This document shows positions 16,810 to 25,984 of a stretch of DNA of 64,000 nucleotides, one piece after another (within the stretch, counting starts at the first letter, position 1; each line of letters opens with the position of its first letter). Origin of the DNA: Ilyomonas sp965277535 (GTDB lineage Bacteria > Bacteroidota > Bacteroidia > Chitinophagales > Chitinophagaceae); contig OZ255825.1 of NCBI GenBank assembly GCA_965277535.1, positions 4,216,001 through 4,280,000 of the forward strand, in the 5' to 3' direction. The notes beneath the pieces are model-generated. The model saw only the letters and a program-made list of their open reading frames with translations, was not told the DNA's origin and made no database searches. Both the position numbers and the translations under genes were made by a program.

Positions 16810-19299
16810 ATGAGCAATAGCGACAATAAAATTGATTTTAACCAACATGAATCTTCTTCTTATGCTGAAGTGATTGTGCCCCTTTTTTTACCTAAAAACT
16901 ATACCTGGCAAATTCCTTCTCATTTCGCCAATGCGGTTACTGTTGGCAAGCGCGTAGAGGTTTCTTTGCGCAATAAAAAATACACAGGTCTTGTAAAAAG
17001 AATTATTGCTGAAAAGCCCGCTGGCTTTGAGCCGAAGCCATTGGTAAATGTGCTGGATGCCGAACCATTGGTACATGAAACGCAGTTGCAGTTGTGGCAG
17101 TGGATGGCAGATTATTACATGTGCACCGAAGGTGAAGTGATGCAGGCGGCTGTGCCATCCAATTTGAAATTATCAAGCGAAACCACGCTGCTCTGGAATG
17201 AAGAAGAGGAACCTGATTGGGAAACTTTGAACGATGAAGAATACATTGTTGCCGAAGCGTTGCAATTGAAAAAAGAACTGAAGCTAACAGAAGTGCAGCA
17301 ACTGCTGGATATAAATCATGTGTATCCTGTTATCAAGCGGCTCATCGAAAAAAAGCTGTGTTATGTGTGGGAGGAATTACAGGAAAAGTACAAAGAAAAA
17401 TGGGAAACTTACATTCATCTTAACCCAGAATATTTTGTTGAAGAAAATTTGCAAAAGCTATTGAACAATTGGGGCAAAGCAGCACCCAAACAAATGGAAT
17501 TATTACTTTCTTTTTTGCATTTACAAAAAACCGAAGGCGAAGTGGTTCAATCTCAATTATTAAAAAAATCAGGCGCTACTTCTTCACAGTTAAATGCCTT
17601 GATTGATAAAAATATTTTGCGCTCAGAGAAGCGAAGCGCGAGCCGTTTGCCGCAATTGCCAAAAGACATTGCGGTAAATTTTACACTGTCAATCGCACAG
17701 CAAAAAGCGTTGAGTGAAGTAGAGCAATCTTTCTCGCAAAAAGCAGTTTGTTTGTTACATGGCGTAACCTCAAGCGGCAAAACACAAATTTACAGCAAGC
17801 TCATTGAGCAGTACATGCAGCAGGGGAAACAAGTGTTGTATATGTTGCCCGAAATTGCATTGACGGCGCAGGTGATTCGACGTTTGCAAATTCATTTCGG
17901 CGGCCATATCGCCATTTATCATTCTAAGTTCAATGCGAATGAGCGGGTTGAAATCTGGAACAAAATAAAAAGCGGCGAAACCAAAGCCGTGCTGGGTGCG
18001 CGTTCTGCCTTGTTGTTGCCGTTCAAAGATTTGGGCTTGATAATCGTTGATGAAGAGCACGATTCTTCTTACAAGCAACACGATCCCGCACCACGTTATC
18101 ATGCCCGCGATACGGCCATTTATTATGCTTCGCTGTTTGGTGCAAAAGTGCTGCTGGGCAGTGCAACGCCATCTATCGAAAGCTATTACAATTGCACGTT
18201 ACAGCGTTATGGTTTGGTGAAGTTGAATGAGCGTTATGGCAACGCTGAACTGCCCGATATAGAAGTAATTGATACCAAAAATGTAGTTACGAAACCAAAT
18301 GAAAAAGTGATTCTCACGCCGGAGTTAAAGAGCGCGATTGAAAAAACGCTGAAAGAAAAAAAGCAAGTCATTCTTTTCAAAAACCGGCGCGGTTATTCAC
18401 CGTATATGATTTGCTCGGTTTGTGGCTGGATACCACATTGCCGCAACTGCGATGTTACGCTCACGTTTCACAAAGGCAAAAACAAACTGGTGTGTCATTA
18501 TTGCGGCACCGATTATCCTGTCATGTACACCTGCGTTGCGTGCGGCAGTCATCAGTTCAATCAAAAAAACTTTGGTACCGAAAAAATTGAAGAAACCATT
18601 GCAGCAGAGTTTAGCGATGCGCGAATTGCCCGTATGGATTATGATAGTATTCGTGGCAAGCATGATCATGATACTTTGATAAAATTGTTTGAACAAAAGC
18701 GGCTTGATATTTTGGTGGGAACGCAAATGGTGGTAAAAGGTCTTGACTTTGAGCATGTAAATTTAGTAGGCATTTTGGATGCTGACGGCATTTTGAATTT
18801 TGCCGATTTTCGGGTGAATGAACGAGCCTTTCAACTGATGGAACAAGTGAGTGGCAGAGCAGGCAGGAGAGATGTGAAAGGAAAGGTTTTGATACAGCTT
18901 GCCAACGTTCATCATCCGGTGTTGCAGTTGGTAAAAGATCACGATTATGAGAGCTTGTATAAATTGGAGATTGAAAACCGGCGCAATTTTTTTTACCCGC
19001 CATTTTCGCGCATTATCAAAATTGTTTTTAAACATAAAGAAAGTGCCACAGCACAGGAAGCTGCAGAGCTGATGACGCAAGGGTTACAAGCGAATTATGC
19101 CAACTTCATTACCGGGCCAGCCGAGCCGTTGGTAAACAGAATCCGTAATGTTTTTTTGTGGGAAATTTTATTAAAGCTGCCGCGCGAAGCGGCTGTAATC
19201 ACCAACTGTAAGCTGCAAATTTTGCAACAGGTGATTATCATTCAAAGCAACCCGACATACCGGAGCGTGAAGATTACGCCTGATGTTGATCCGGTTTGA
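16810..19299 (+). CDS. priA: Primosomal protein N' (replication restart helicase PriA)
   Basis: An 829-residue 3'-to-5' helicase that reloads the replisome at stalled forks. It shows the N-terminal DNA-binding region, helicase Walker A GVTSSGKT near 318-325 and DEEHD near 413-417. A zinc-binding insertion between about 533 and 583 has four CxxC-type pairs (CSVC, CRNC, CHYC, CVAC), and motifs of the second RecA lobe follow (GTQMVVKGLDF, SGRAGRR). Length is typical. It stands alone between the toxin-antitoxin pair and the AAA gene. Confidence 0.95.
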   Translation: MSNSDNKIDFNQHESSSYAEVIVPLFLPKNYTWQIPSHFANAVTVGKRVEVSLRNKKYTGLVKRIIAEKPAGFEPKPLVNVLDAEPLVHETQLQLWQWMADYYMCTEGEVMQAAVPSNLKLSSETTLLWNEEEEPDWETLNDEEYIVAEALQLKKELKLTEVQQLLDINHVYPVIKRLIEKKLCYVWEELQEKYKEKWETYIHLNPEYFVEENLQKLLNNWGKAAPKQMELLLSFLHLQKTEGEVVQSQLLKKSGATSSQLNALIDKNILRSEKRSASRLPQLPKDIAVNFTLSIAQQKALSEVEQSFSQKAVCLLHGVTSSGKTQIYSKLIEQYMQQGKQVLYMLPEIALTAQVIRRLQIHFGGHIAIYHSKFNANERVEIWNKIKSGETKAVLGARSALLLPFKDLGLIIVDEEHDSSYKQHDPAPRYHARDTAIYYASLFGAKVLLGSATPSIESYYNCTLQRYGLVKLNERYGNAELPDIEVIDTKNVVTKPNEKVILTPELKSAIEKTLKEKKQVILFKNRRGYSPYMICSVCGWIPHCRNCDVTLTFHKGKNKLVCHYCGTDYPVMYTCVACGSHQFNQKNFGTEKIEETIAAEFSDARIARMDYDSIRGKHDHDTLIKLFEQKRLDILVGTQMVVKGLDFEHVNLVGILDADGILNFADFRVNERAFQLMEQVSGRAGRRDVKGKVLIQLANVHHPVLQLVKDHDYESLYKLEIENRRNFFYPPFSRIIKIVFKHKESATAQEAAELMTQGLQANYANFITGPAEPLVNRIRNVFLWEILLKLPREAAVITNCKLQILQQVIIIQSNPTYRSVKITPDVDPV

Positions 19300-19477
19300 G
19301 GAAGCGTTGATATTGCCGAATGACGGCAAAACCAAACGGTAGCGTCCCTAAAGTAATACAAGATTTTACGAAATGATGACAGCCCAAAAAAAGGGGCAAA
19401 ACCAAACGTTCCTCCCATCTTAACACTGCTTTTACGGTATTGAAATATATTTGCTTTTATCCACTAATAAAAGAACG

Positions 19478-20842
19478 ATGGACGAAGGAATTAACCAACT
19501 GATTGAAGCCTTGCAATTATCACCGGATAACATACCGTTGCGGTTGCACCTGGCGGAACTGATGATAAGAGCAAACCACATGGAAGATGCGGCTGAACAG
19601 TACAGTGAAGTGTTGAAGCGCAGTTATGGTAACAACAAGGCGCGCAAGGGTTTGGCTCACATTTATTACCGCCAAAAAAAGTATTCGGCAGCCATAATTA
19701 TTTATGAAGATTTGATAAAAGAATCGGCATTACAAACCGATGAAATGGTGCAGTTTATACGATGTTTAATCAAAGAACAATCGTTTGCTGAAGCGGTAGA
19801 AGTGTATAAAAAAGTATTGCAGCAAAATCCATCGTTTAAAGACGATGAAATTGATGGCGCGTTGCGAACTTCATCGTTTGAAGCTCCAGCTGATCCATTG
19901 GATGATTTGAGTGATTTTGATGAGCACGAAGACTCTTTTTTTGGTGGCAACCAGCACAAGCAAAAGCCAGAATTTTTTATGGAAAAACCCGACCTGCGTT
20001 TTAGCGATGTAGGCGGTATGGAAGGCATAAAAAAGGAAATTTCTTTAAAAATTATTCAGCCATTACAAAACCCTGAGTTATACAAAGCATTTGGCAAGAA
20101 AACAGGCGGCGGCATTTTGTTGTATGGTCCGCCGGGTTGCGGCAAAACTTATCTTGCCAAAGCCACTGCAGGCGAAATTGATGCGAAGTTCATCAACATT
20201 GGTTTGCACGATATTTTAGACATGTGGATGGGCAACAGCGAGAAGAACTTACATGCTGTGTTTCAGCAGGCACGCGATAATACGCCTTGTGTTTTGTTTT
20301 TTGATGAAGTGGATGCATTAGGAGCAAGTCGCAGCGATTTAAAGCAAAGCAGCATGAGGCATGTTATCAACCAGTTTTTGGCTGAGATGGACGGCGTGCA
20401 ACACAGCAATGACGGCGTTTTAATTTTGGCAGCAACGAATGCTCCGTGGAGCATTGACAGTGCTTTCAGAAGACCGGGACGCTTCGACAGAGTGGTGTTT
20501 GTTTCGCCGCCCGATGAGAAAGGAAGAACAGAAATTATCAAACAGCATTTGAAAAACAAACCGGCTGAAAGCATTGATGTATCAGCAATAGCGAAAGCAA
20601 CACCCGAATATTCCGGTGCCGATTTAAAAGCTATTGTTGACATTGCTACCGAAGCCAAACTGGAAGAAAGCTTAGCAAAAGGCAGCATCGAAAAATTAGC
20701 AACGAAAGATTTGCAAAAAGCAATCAAACAACACAAAGCCACCACGCACGAATGGTTTAGCACAGCCCGCAATTATGCGTTATACGCCAATGAAAGCGGC
20801 TTGTACGATGACATTCTAAGCTACATGAAACTCAGGAAATAA
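19478..20842 (+). CDS. TPR-AAA+ ATPase (CDC48/FtsH-like ATPase fused to TPRs)
   Basis: A 454-residue protein if started at ATG 19478 (MDEGINQLIEAL); an upstream TTG at 19451 is possible but less likely. Residues 1-130 contain about three tetratricopeptide repeats. An acidic linker (DPLDDLSDFDEHEDS) leads to one AAA+ module with Walker A YGPPGCGKT at 216-224, Walker B CVLFFDEVDAL near 271-281, and a second-region RRPGRFDRVVF arginine-finger motif. The ATPase is closest in type to CDC48/katanin-like AAA domains. It is followed by a TPR membrane protein, which suggests a membrane-tethered remodelling machine; substrate unknown. I do not recognise an experimentally described homologue. Confidence 0.75.
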   Translation: MDEGINQLIEALQLSPDNIPLRLHLAELMIRANHMEDAAEQYSEVLKRSYGNNKARKGLAHIYYRQKKYSAAIIIYEDLIKESALQTDEMVQFIRCLIKEQSFAEAVEVYKKVLQQNPSFKDDEIDGALRTSSFEAPADPLDDLSDFDEHEDSFFGGNQHKQKPEFFMEKPDLRFSDVGGMEGIKKEISLKIIQPLQNPELYKAFGKKTGGGILLYGPPGCGKTYLAKATAGEIDAKFINIGLHDILDMWMGNSEKNLHAVFQQARDNTPCVLFFDEVDALGASRSDLKQSSMRHVINQFLAEMDGVQHSNDGVLILAATNAPWSIDSAFRRPGRFDRVVFVSPPDEKGRTEIIKQHLKNKPAESIDVSAIAKATPEYSGADLKAIVDIATEAKLEESLAKGSIEKLATKDLQKAIKQHKATTHEWFSTARNYALYANESGLYDDILSYMKLRK

Positions 20843-20849
20843 AAAGAAC

Positions 20850-20987
20850 AAGAATCAAGAAGCAAGCAACAAGCTTCAGTATTCAAGCTTGTAAGAATAG
20901 GATGAATGTTACTCTTGCTTTCTTTGTGTGTAGCATTTGTTTGTTTTTGCACATATTCTCTCATCCGTTGCTTGCTTCTTGTTTCTT
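20850..20987. repeat. Inverted repeat between the AAA and TPR-membrane genes
   Basis: Arms 20850-20870 and 20967-20987 match at 20 of 21 positions as reverse complements (AAGAAnCAAGAAGCAAGC pattern). A copy of the dispersed motif lies in the loop (20939-20950). TCAAGGTTCAAG, on the minus strand just right of this element, recurs near 61064, so it belongs to a dispersed family. It may reduce read-through between the two genes. Confidence 0.7.
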
Positions 20988-21015
20988 GAAGCTTGAACCT
21001 TGATTTTTACAACTT

Positions 21016-22266
21016 ATGTTTTTAATCAATCAACACATACAACGCGCAAGGCTTTTGTTCCAACAAGGCAGAACAAAAGAGGCTGAAAAAGAAATTGGCT
21101 ATGCGCTGCGCGAAAACCCTGAAGAAGCAGAAGCTTTATTGTTATTAGCTGAATGTAAAATTGAAACAAGACAATTTGATGAAAGCTTACAATTGCTTTA
21201 CAAATGCGCATCATTGATGCCGTATTATCATCGTGTGTTTTATTTGCTGGCTTTTTGTTTTTACCGAAAAAATGATAGGCCCAAAGCAATTGAAGAACTT
21301 AACAAAGCATTGGAACTAAACCCTGAAGCATCATCTTATTATGGTTTGTATGCTTATGTTTTGCTCGACATGCATCAGTATGACAAAGCATTGCAGAAAG
21401 CGAATGAAGGTCTTTCTTTTGATGCGGCAGATTTAACTTGTTTGAACGCAAGAACACAGGCGTTAATCCGGTTAAAAAACAAGGAAGAAGCTTACGAAAC
21501 CATACGCGAAGCTTTGCAGGTTGATCCTGAAGATGATTTCACACATACCAATGTTGGCTGGATTTATTTAGAGAAAGGAAAACACAAAGATGCGCGCCAG
21601 CATTTCCGCGAAGCATTACGTATCAATCCCAATAACAAACGAGCCAGGCAAGGCTATAAAGAATCGCTCAAAGCAAGGTTGCTGCCTTACCGTTGGTTGC
21701 TGATGTTTTCCTTATGGCTTTCTGCCAAATCAAAGCGGGTTCGCTGGATAACCGTTATAGTTATTTGGGCATCCATAAGGCTGGCGTCAGGTATTTCTTC
21801 GTTTGCCGGCGCTAATACATTGGCGTATGTATTAATTGGTTTGTACTTTTTGTTTGTTTTGTTTTCGTGGGTGGGTGCGCCTATGGCAAACATGGTTTTA
21901 TTGTTTACCAAAGAAGGCAAATATGTTCTCTCTTCATTGGAAAAAAAGATTGCCGGTTCAGTGGCTTTCCTGCTGGCTGCAAGTGGCGCTACGGCTGCTT
22001 TTGGCGGCTATCTGACAACAGTGAAAGATGACAACCAATATCTTGCTGCGCTTATTTTATTAACGATGGTATTACCCGTTAGCCGGTTTGAATATTTGCA
22101 TCTTTTGAAAAGGAAAAAGCTCGTGCTTTATTTTTCTTTTACGCTTATTTTATTGGGCTTGATAAGTGCAGTTGGCGTACTGGCAGGAAGCGAAGCTTTT
22201 CTTACCACAATGCTATTTTATTTTGGTGGGCTTGTGGTTTATACCTGGGCTTTTGGTTTTATGTAA
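21016..22266 (+). CDS. TPR protein with C-terminal membrane domain
   Basis: A 416-residue protein. Residues 1-215 hold about six tetratricopeptide repeats (for example AIEELNKALELNPEASSYY and DARQHFREALRINPNNKRA). From about 225 on there are five to six transmembrane helices and a short C-terminal end. It lies 173 bp after the TPR-AAA gene on the same strand. The two likely act together, the TPRs offering a cytoplasmic docking platform. Its last 54 bp overlap the convergent HEAT-like gene. Confidence 0.65.
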   Translation: MFLINQHIQRARLLFQQGRTKEAEKEIGYALRENPEEAEALLLLAECKIETRQFDESLQLLYKCASLMPYYHRVFYLLAFCFYRKNDRPKAIEELNKALELNPEASSYYGLYAYVLLDMHQYDKALQKANEGLSFDAADLTCLNARTQALIRLKNKEEAYETIREALQVDPEDDFTHTNVGWIYLEKGKHKDARQHFREALRINPNNKRARQGYKESLKARLLPYRWLLMFSLWLSAKSKRVRWITVIVIWASIRLASGISSFAGANTLAYVLIGLYFLFVLFSWVGAPMANMVLLFTKEGKYVLSSLEKKIAGSVAFLLAASGATAAFGGYLTTVKDDNQYLAALILLTMVLPVSRFEYLHLLKRKKLVLYFSFTLILLGLISAVGVLAGSEAFLTTMLFYFGGLVVYTWAFGFM

Positions 22267-22779
22267 AGCAGCAATAATTCGGGTTGCAACATTTTTTACT
22301 GCTGCGCTTTCGCTGTCAAGATGGGCTTCTGCAATGGTTTGGAGTTCACCTTTTATATCCTGATAAATCAAACACAATTTGTACAAGTTTGATAACGCAA
22401 ACGCTTTAATAGCAATAGGCGTTTCCACTTTTTCTACTAAAACAAAACATGCGTTCATTACCTCACCGTGATGCTCCTGCGGAATGGAAATTTGCTTTAA
22501 GATCCTTACACTGTTTCTTACTACCGCATCATGCACATCAGTTCGTAACAATTGTGCAACCAACGTTTTGATGTAAGGATAAATCAGTTGTGGTATCATC
22601 TCAACTACAGTGCTTACGCACCATGCAGCGCGTTGTGCAATGCGATATTCATTACTTACAAAAAGACGCATCAATTCTGCAAACGTTTCTTTTGAAGAAC
22701 AAGCTTTTTCTGCAATTTGTATTGCGTCTTTTTTGTTGAAAATATCATCTTTCAGCAATTGTTCTTTTAACGTTGGCAT
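22213..22779 (-). CDS. HEAT-like helical-repeat protein (hypothetical)
   Basis: A 188-residue, all-helical protein with segments of HEAT/ARM type: YRIAQRAAWCVSTVVEMIPQL, VVRNSVRILKQISIPQ, AIKAFALSNLYKLC and AVKNVATRIIAAL. Such folds mediate protein binding. No enzyme motif is seen. Its 3' end overlaps the TPR-membrane gene by 54 bp on the opposite strand, so their transcripts would be complementary at the ends. Function unknown. Confidence 0.6.
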   Translation of the reverse strand: MPTLKEQLLKDDIFNKKDAIQIAEKACSSKETFAELMRLFVSNEYRIAQRAAWCVSTVVEMIPQLIYPYIKTLVAQLLRTDVHDAVVRNSVRILKQISIPQEHHGEVMNACFVLVEKVETPIAIKAFALSNLYKLCLIYQDIKGELQTIAEAHLDSESAAVKNVATRIIAALHKTKSPGINHKPTKIK

Positions 22780-22860
22780 AGAACCATTGTTGGGTTTTAT
22801 GTGGTTAGACCTATAAGGTTTTTAAAACCTTATAGGTCTTAATTGCACATTTGTTTTCAT

Positions 22861-24402
22861 TCATTTCCAAATGCTGTTCAATTTATCAATTTGTACCGTT
22901 TGAATTGGCAGGTGAGTTGGTGAAGAAATTTGAAGCCGGTTCAATAAAGATTTTGGAAAAAAGATGTCTGTCATTATAGTTACCCCATCATCGGCAAACA
23001 TCTCAATTGAAGCCGCATCAATGATAAAGGTAATGTTCATTTTATCATCATTTGATAATCGGGAAGCAGAGTGTTTGGTAGCAAAGTTTTTATAAAAATC
23101 AGACTTTCCTGCGGCCGTTCTATCTATAAAATATTGATTGTTCTTTGTATCATAACCTGCTACAAGTCGTTCTCCATCTGCATTTGAGAAAGTAAATGAA
23201 ACATCATCAAGCTTATTAGCCGATACTGTTACCCGATAAGCGGTAGCAATGGTTTTTGTTTTTGCAAGAATATTACCATCGGCTTTGACATTGCTGAGCG
23301 TTGCCAATGGCGTTGCAATTGAGTTGAGTTCTTTCACCGGCATTGCGGTTACATACAACTTATTATTCACTTCTTTTAAACTCAGTTCCCGTGGTACTGT
23401 GTTGGCACTTCGCCATGTTGCAGTTGGCACTTTGGTGGCATACAACCAATTGCTCATCCAGCCTAATAAAATGCGGCGGTTGCCTGTGTTGCTCCAGGTT
23501 ACACCGGCGTAATTGTCTGTGCCGTAATCCAGCCATTTGGTGGTGTTTGAATCATCTGGCGTAAATGTTTTTCCATCAAAATTCCCTGTAAAATATTGCG
23601 TGCCGGAACCACCATTCGGTCCACCCGGATTGATATTTACAATCACCACCCAAACTTCTTTGCCCTTGTGTTGCAACGGAAATATATCGGGACATTCCCA
23701 AACGCCACCATGCGCACCCAATGAGTTGCCAAAATCACTTTCATGCGTCCAGCTTTTTAAGTCAGGTGAAGAGTAAAAAGATACATGGTCTTTCACTGCC
23801 AATATCACCACCCATTTCTTTTCTTTTTCAAACCACATCACTTTCGGGTCGCGAAAATCACGACTGCCACTTTCATTAGGAAGCACGGGGTTGTTGCTAT
23901 ATTTTGTAAACGTTTTGCCACCATCCAAACTATAAGCAATGCACTGCCTTTCAAAATCGTTTTTACCTTCCCGTTCAGCTTTTGGATTATGACTTGTATA
24001 CATAGCAACCAATGGCGTTTTTCCGTTACTTCCAAAGCCCGAAGTGTTGTCTTTGTCAACTACTGCGCTACCCGAAAATATATAGCCTAAACTGTCGGGA
24101 TATAGGGCAATGGGTTGCTGTTGCCAATGCATCAAATCGGTGCTGGTAGCGTGTCCCCAGTGCATTGGCCCCCACACTGTACTATCGGGATAATATTGAA
24201 AAAACAAATGATAAACACCATTGTCATACACCATTCCGTTTGGGTCGTTCATCCAATGGGCGGCTGGCGAAAAATGCACTTGCGACCTGTACAATTCGTG
24301 ATACAACTGGCTTTGCGCAAAGAGACTAATTTGTGCAAAAACAAACCCTACAAGAAGCAATAGCTTGTTGGTTTTCATTTGTAAAGACTGGTACTGTTTC
24401 AT
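22861..24402 (-). CDS. Secreted GH32 fructanase (levanase/inulinase type)
   Basis: A 513-residue glycoside hydrolase family 32 enzyme if started at 24402; Met9 (24378) would give the cleaner signal peptide MKTNKLLLLVGFVFAQ. The GH32 signature WMNDPNG near 50-56 holds the nucleophile Asp53; FRDPKV and WECPDIF supply the transition-state stabiliser and the acid/base Glu. A beta-sandwich fills the C-terminal third. It should cleave beta-fructans or sucrose outside the cytoplasm. It begins 11 bp after the thioredoxin-like gene, so the two may be one operon. No SusC/SusD pair lies nearby, but remnants of an HTCS sensor are next door. Confidence 0.9.
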   Translation of the reverse strand: MKQYQSLQMKTNKLLLLVGFVFAQISLFAQSQLYHELYRSQVHFSPAAHWMNDPNGMVYDNGVYHLFFQYYPDSTVWGPMHWGHATSTDLMHWQQQPIALYPDSLGYIFSGSAVVDKDNTSGFGSNGKTPLVAMYTSHNPKAEREGKNDFERQCIAYSLDGGKTFTKYSNNPVLPNESGSRDFRDPKVMWFEKEKKWVVILAVKDHVSFYSSPDLKSWTHESDFGNSLGAHGGVWECPDIFPLQHKGKEVWVVIVNINPGGPNGGSGTQYFTGNFDGKTFTPDDSNTTKWLDYGTDNYAGVTWSNTGNRRILLGWMSNWLYATKVPTATWRSANTVPRELSLKEVNNKLYVTAMPVKELNSIATPLATLSNVKADGNILAKTKTIATAYRVTVSANKLDDVSFTFSNADGERLVAGYDTKNNQYFIDRTAAGKSDFYKNFATKHSASRLSNDDKMNITFIIDAASIEMFADDGVTIMTDIFFPKSLLNRLQISSPTHLPIQTVQIDKLNSIWK

Positions 24403-24412
24403 GGTTGTTGAT

Positions 24413-24895
24413 TTATAAAGAAGCAATTTCTTTTGATACTTCTTCCGGCTGTGTAACAAACGGAATTGTTTTTACCAATTTCATGTCTTTGTTATACATC
24501 GCCACAAACGGAAAACGCTGCACTCCATAATACTTCTGCACAACAAATGTGTAACCTTCAGTTCCCATTTTTATGTAATGCTTCGATGAAATGTGAAACG
24601 TAGAATCAAACGGTTTCATCTCTTTTACAGGCTGATATGTTACCATTACAATTTGTTTGTTTTTCAGTTCTTTGTCATACTTCAACAACTCTTTTGTAAA
24701 CGCCTGGCAATGCTCGCAGGTTGGTGAAAAATAAACGAGAACCGTCGGCACATTTTTCTTCAACTCTTTATAAGTATAAGTTTTGCCATTGAGCATAACA
24801 ATTGAAAAAGGTGCAATGCCACTCTTGTTTTGTTGCGCAAATACAGAACTGCAAAGGATTACAGCCAACGTGATAATGCAAAATCTTTTAAACAT
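24413..24895 (-). CDS. Secreted thioredoxin-like (TlpA/redoxin) protein
   Basis: A 160-residue thioredoxin-fold protein with a signal peptide ending VFAQ and the redox motif CEHC at 60-63 in YFSPTCEHCQAF. A cis-Pro region is present as VQRFPFVAMY. It probably works in the periplasm as a thiol-disulfide reductant or oxidoreductase. It sits directly upstream of the GH32 gene on the same strand. There is no obvious functional link to fructan use, so co-transcription may be incidental. Confidence 0.75.
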   Translation of the reverse strand: MFKRFCIITLAVILCSSVFAQQNKSGIAPFSIVMLNGKTYTYKELKKNVPTVLVYFSPTCEHCQAFTKELLKYDKELKNKQIVMVTYQPVKEMKPFDSTFHISSKHYIKMGTEGYTFVVQKYYGVQRFPFVAMYNKDMKLVKTIPFVTQPEEVSKEIASL

Positions 24896-24935
24896 ATCGC
24901 CAGAATATTTTGTTGTAATGATACGTGATGATTTG

Positions 24936-25145
24936 CTAATCCGGCTTTAAAAATAGCAAAGGACCGCTGTTTATTGCCAATACCAAAACCATTTTATTGT
25001 TCGGGCAATGTATCCATTTAGCATCGCGCACTTCGCCATTAATGGAAGAAAGAACAGACTCGGTTGTTGCACTTCCTCCTCGCTTATCAAACGAAAACAG
25101 AGTTGGCTGCAACGCATCATATCTGCCTTCATAAGGTTGCACACC
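24936..25145 (-). pseudogene. C-terminal remnant of an FG-GAP/VCBS-repeat protein
   Basis: The coding pattern GVQPYEGRYDALQPTLFSFD, later GEVRDAKWI and a terminal NSGPLLFLKPD, resembles the end of the large VCBS/FG-GAP repeat surface proteins of Bacteroidota, which typically end GEVRD...NxxPLLxF. The normal protein would have several hundred residues before this. The frame runs out into sequence belonging to the opposite-strand HTCS remnant at about 25141-25145. No start codon in the right place is seen. Family assignment is from memory of the motif and is moderate. Confidence 0.5.
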
Positions 25146-25896
25146 ACTTACTTTAATATTGGCTCCGCTGGAAGATGCTGTCAGCCATACGAAACTTCAT
25201 TTTTCAATCAAAAACAATCTTGAAATTGTACATAAAAACGCGCTGCGTTTGTTGCGTTTAGTCAATCAGCTAATGGACTTTAGAAAAATTGAGCAAAACA
25301 AAATGAAGCTGCGTGCATCGAAAAACAACTTGACGCATTTTGTAACTGAGATTGCCGATTCGTTTCGGGAAATGGCAAAAAAGAAAAACATCACGTTACA
25401 GGTTTATTCGCGGATAAACGAATTGCCGGTTTGGTTTGATGTAAATATGATGGATAAAGTGATGTTTAACCTTCTTTGCAATGCTTTTAAATTTACAAAA
25501 GAAGAAGGCTTTGTTACCATTACAACAGGCAAAAGCAAAAGGGGAAATGAAGCGATGATAACGATTGAAGACACTGGTGTTGGTATGACGCCCGAAGCGA
25601 AAGAACATGCATTCGATTTGTTTTACCAGGGAAATGGAACCCTATATAAAGGCTCTGGTTTAGGGTTGAGTTTATCAAAAGAATTGATAGAACTCCACCA
25701 TGGCTCGATACAAGTAGAAAGCGAAAAATGGAAAGGTACGCGCTTCGTTATTTATCTGCCTTTAGGACATTCTCACCTTGAAGCAGATGAAATGGTAGAA
25801 GAAGCCATTGCCAACACCTCTATTTATGAAGACCTGAAAATTTACACAGCAGTTCTGGTAACACCCTCAGAATTTAAAGAGAAATCCAAGGCTTAA
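25141..25896 (+). pseudogene. Truncated hybrid two-component sensor (HTCS) kinase core
   Basis: From 25141 the frame reads TPLTLILAPLEDAV, the sequence that directly follows the phosphorylated His in HTCS HisKA domains; the His and everything before it are gone. The rest of HisKA (LRLVNQLMDFRKIEQNKM) and the HATPase domain (N-box NLLCNAFKF, G1 EDTGVGM, G2 GSGLGLSL) remain. The frame stops at 25896 without a receiver or AraC domain. No ATG sits at the junction, only a TTG. With no sensor, His, receiver or HTH it cannot signal. It is head-to-head with another 5'-truncated gene, so this is a rearrangement scar. Confidence 0.75.
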
Positions 25897-25984
25897 ACAA
25901 AACAATCAAATTTGTTTTTGCCCGAAAAGTTTCTTTATTTACACGGTTCATTCTGCAAAAAAGCGGCAAAAACAAACCTTTGGT

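Noticed and set aside
25159..25896. HTCS fragment as a functional short histidine kinase
   Set aside because: It lacks the phosphorylated His, any sensor domain and a proper start codon.
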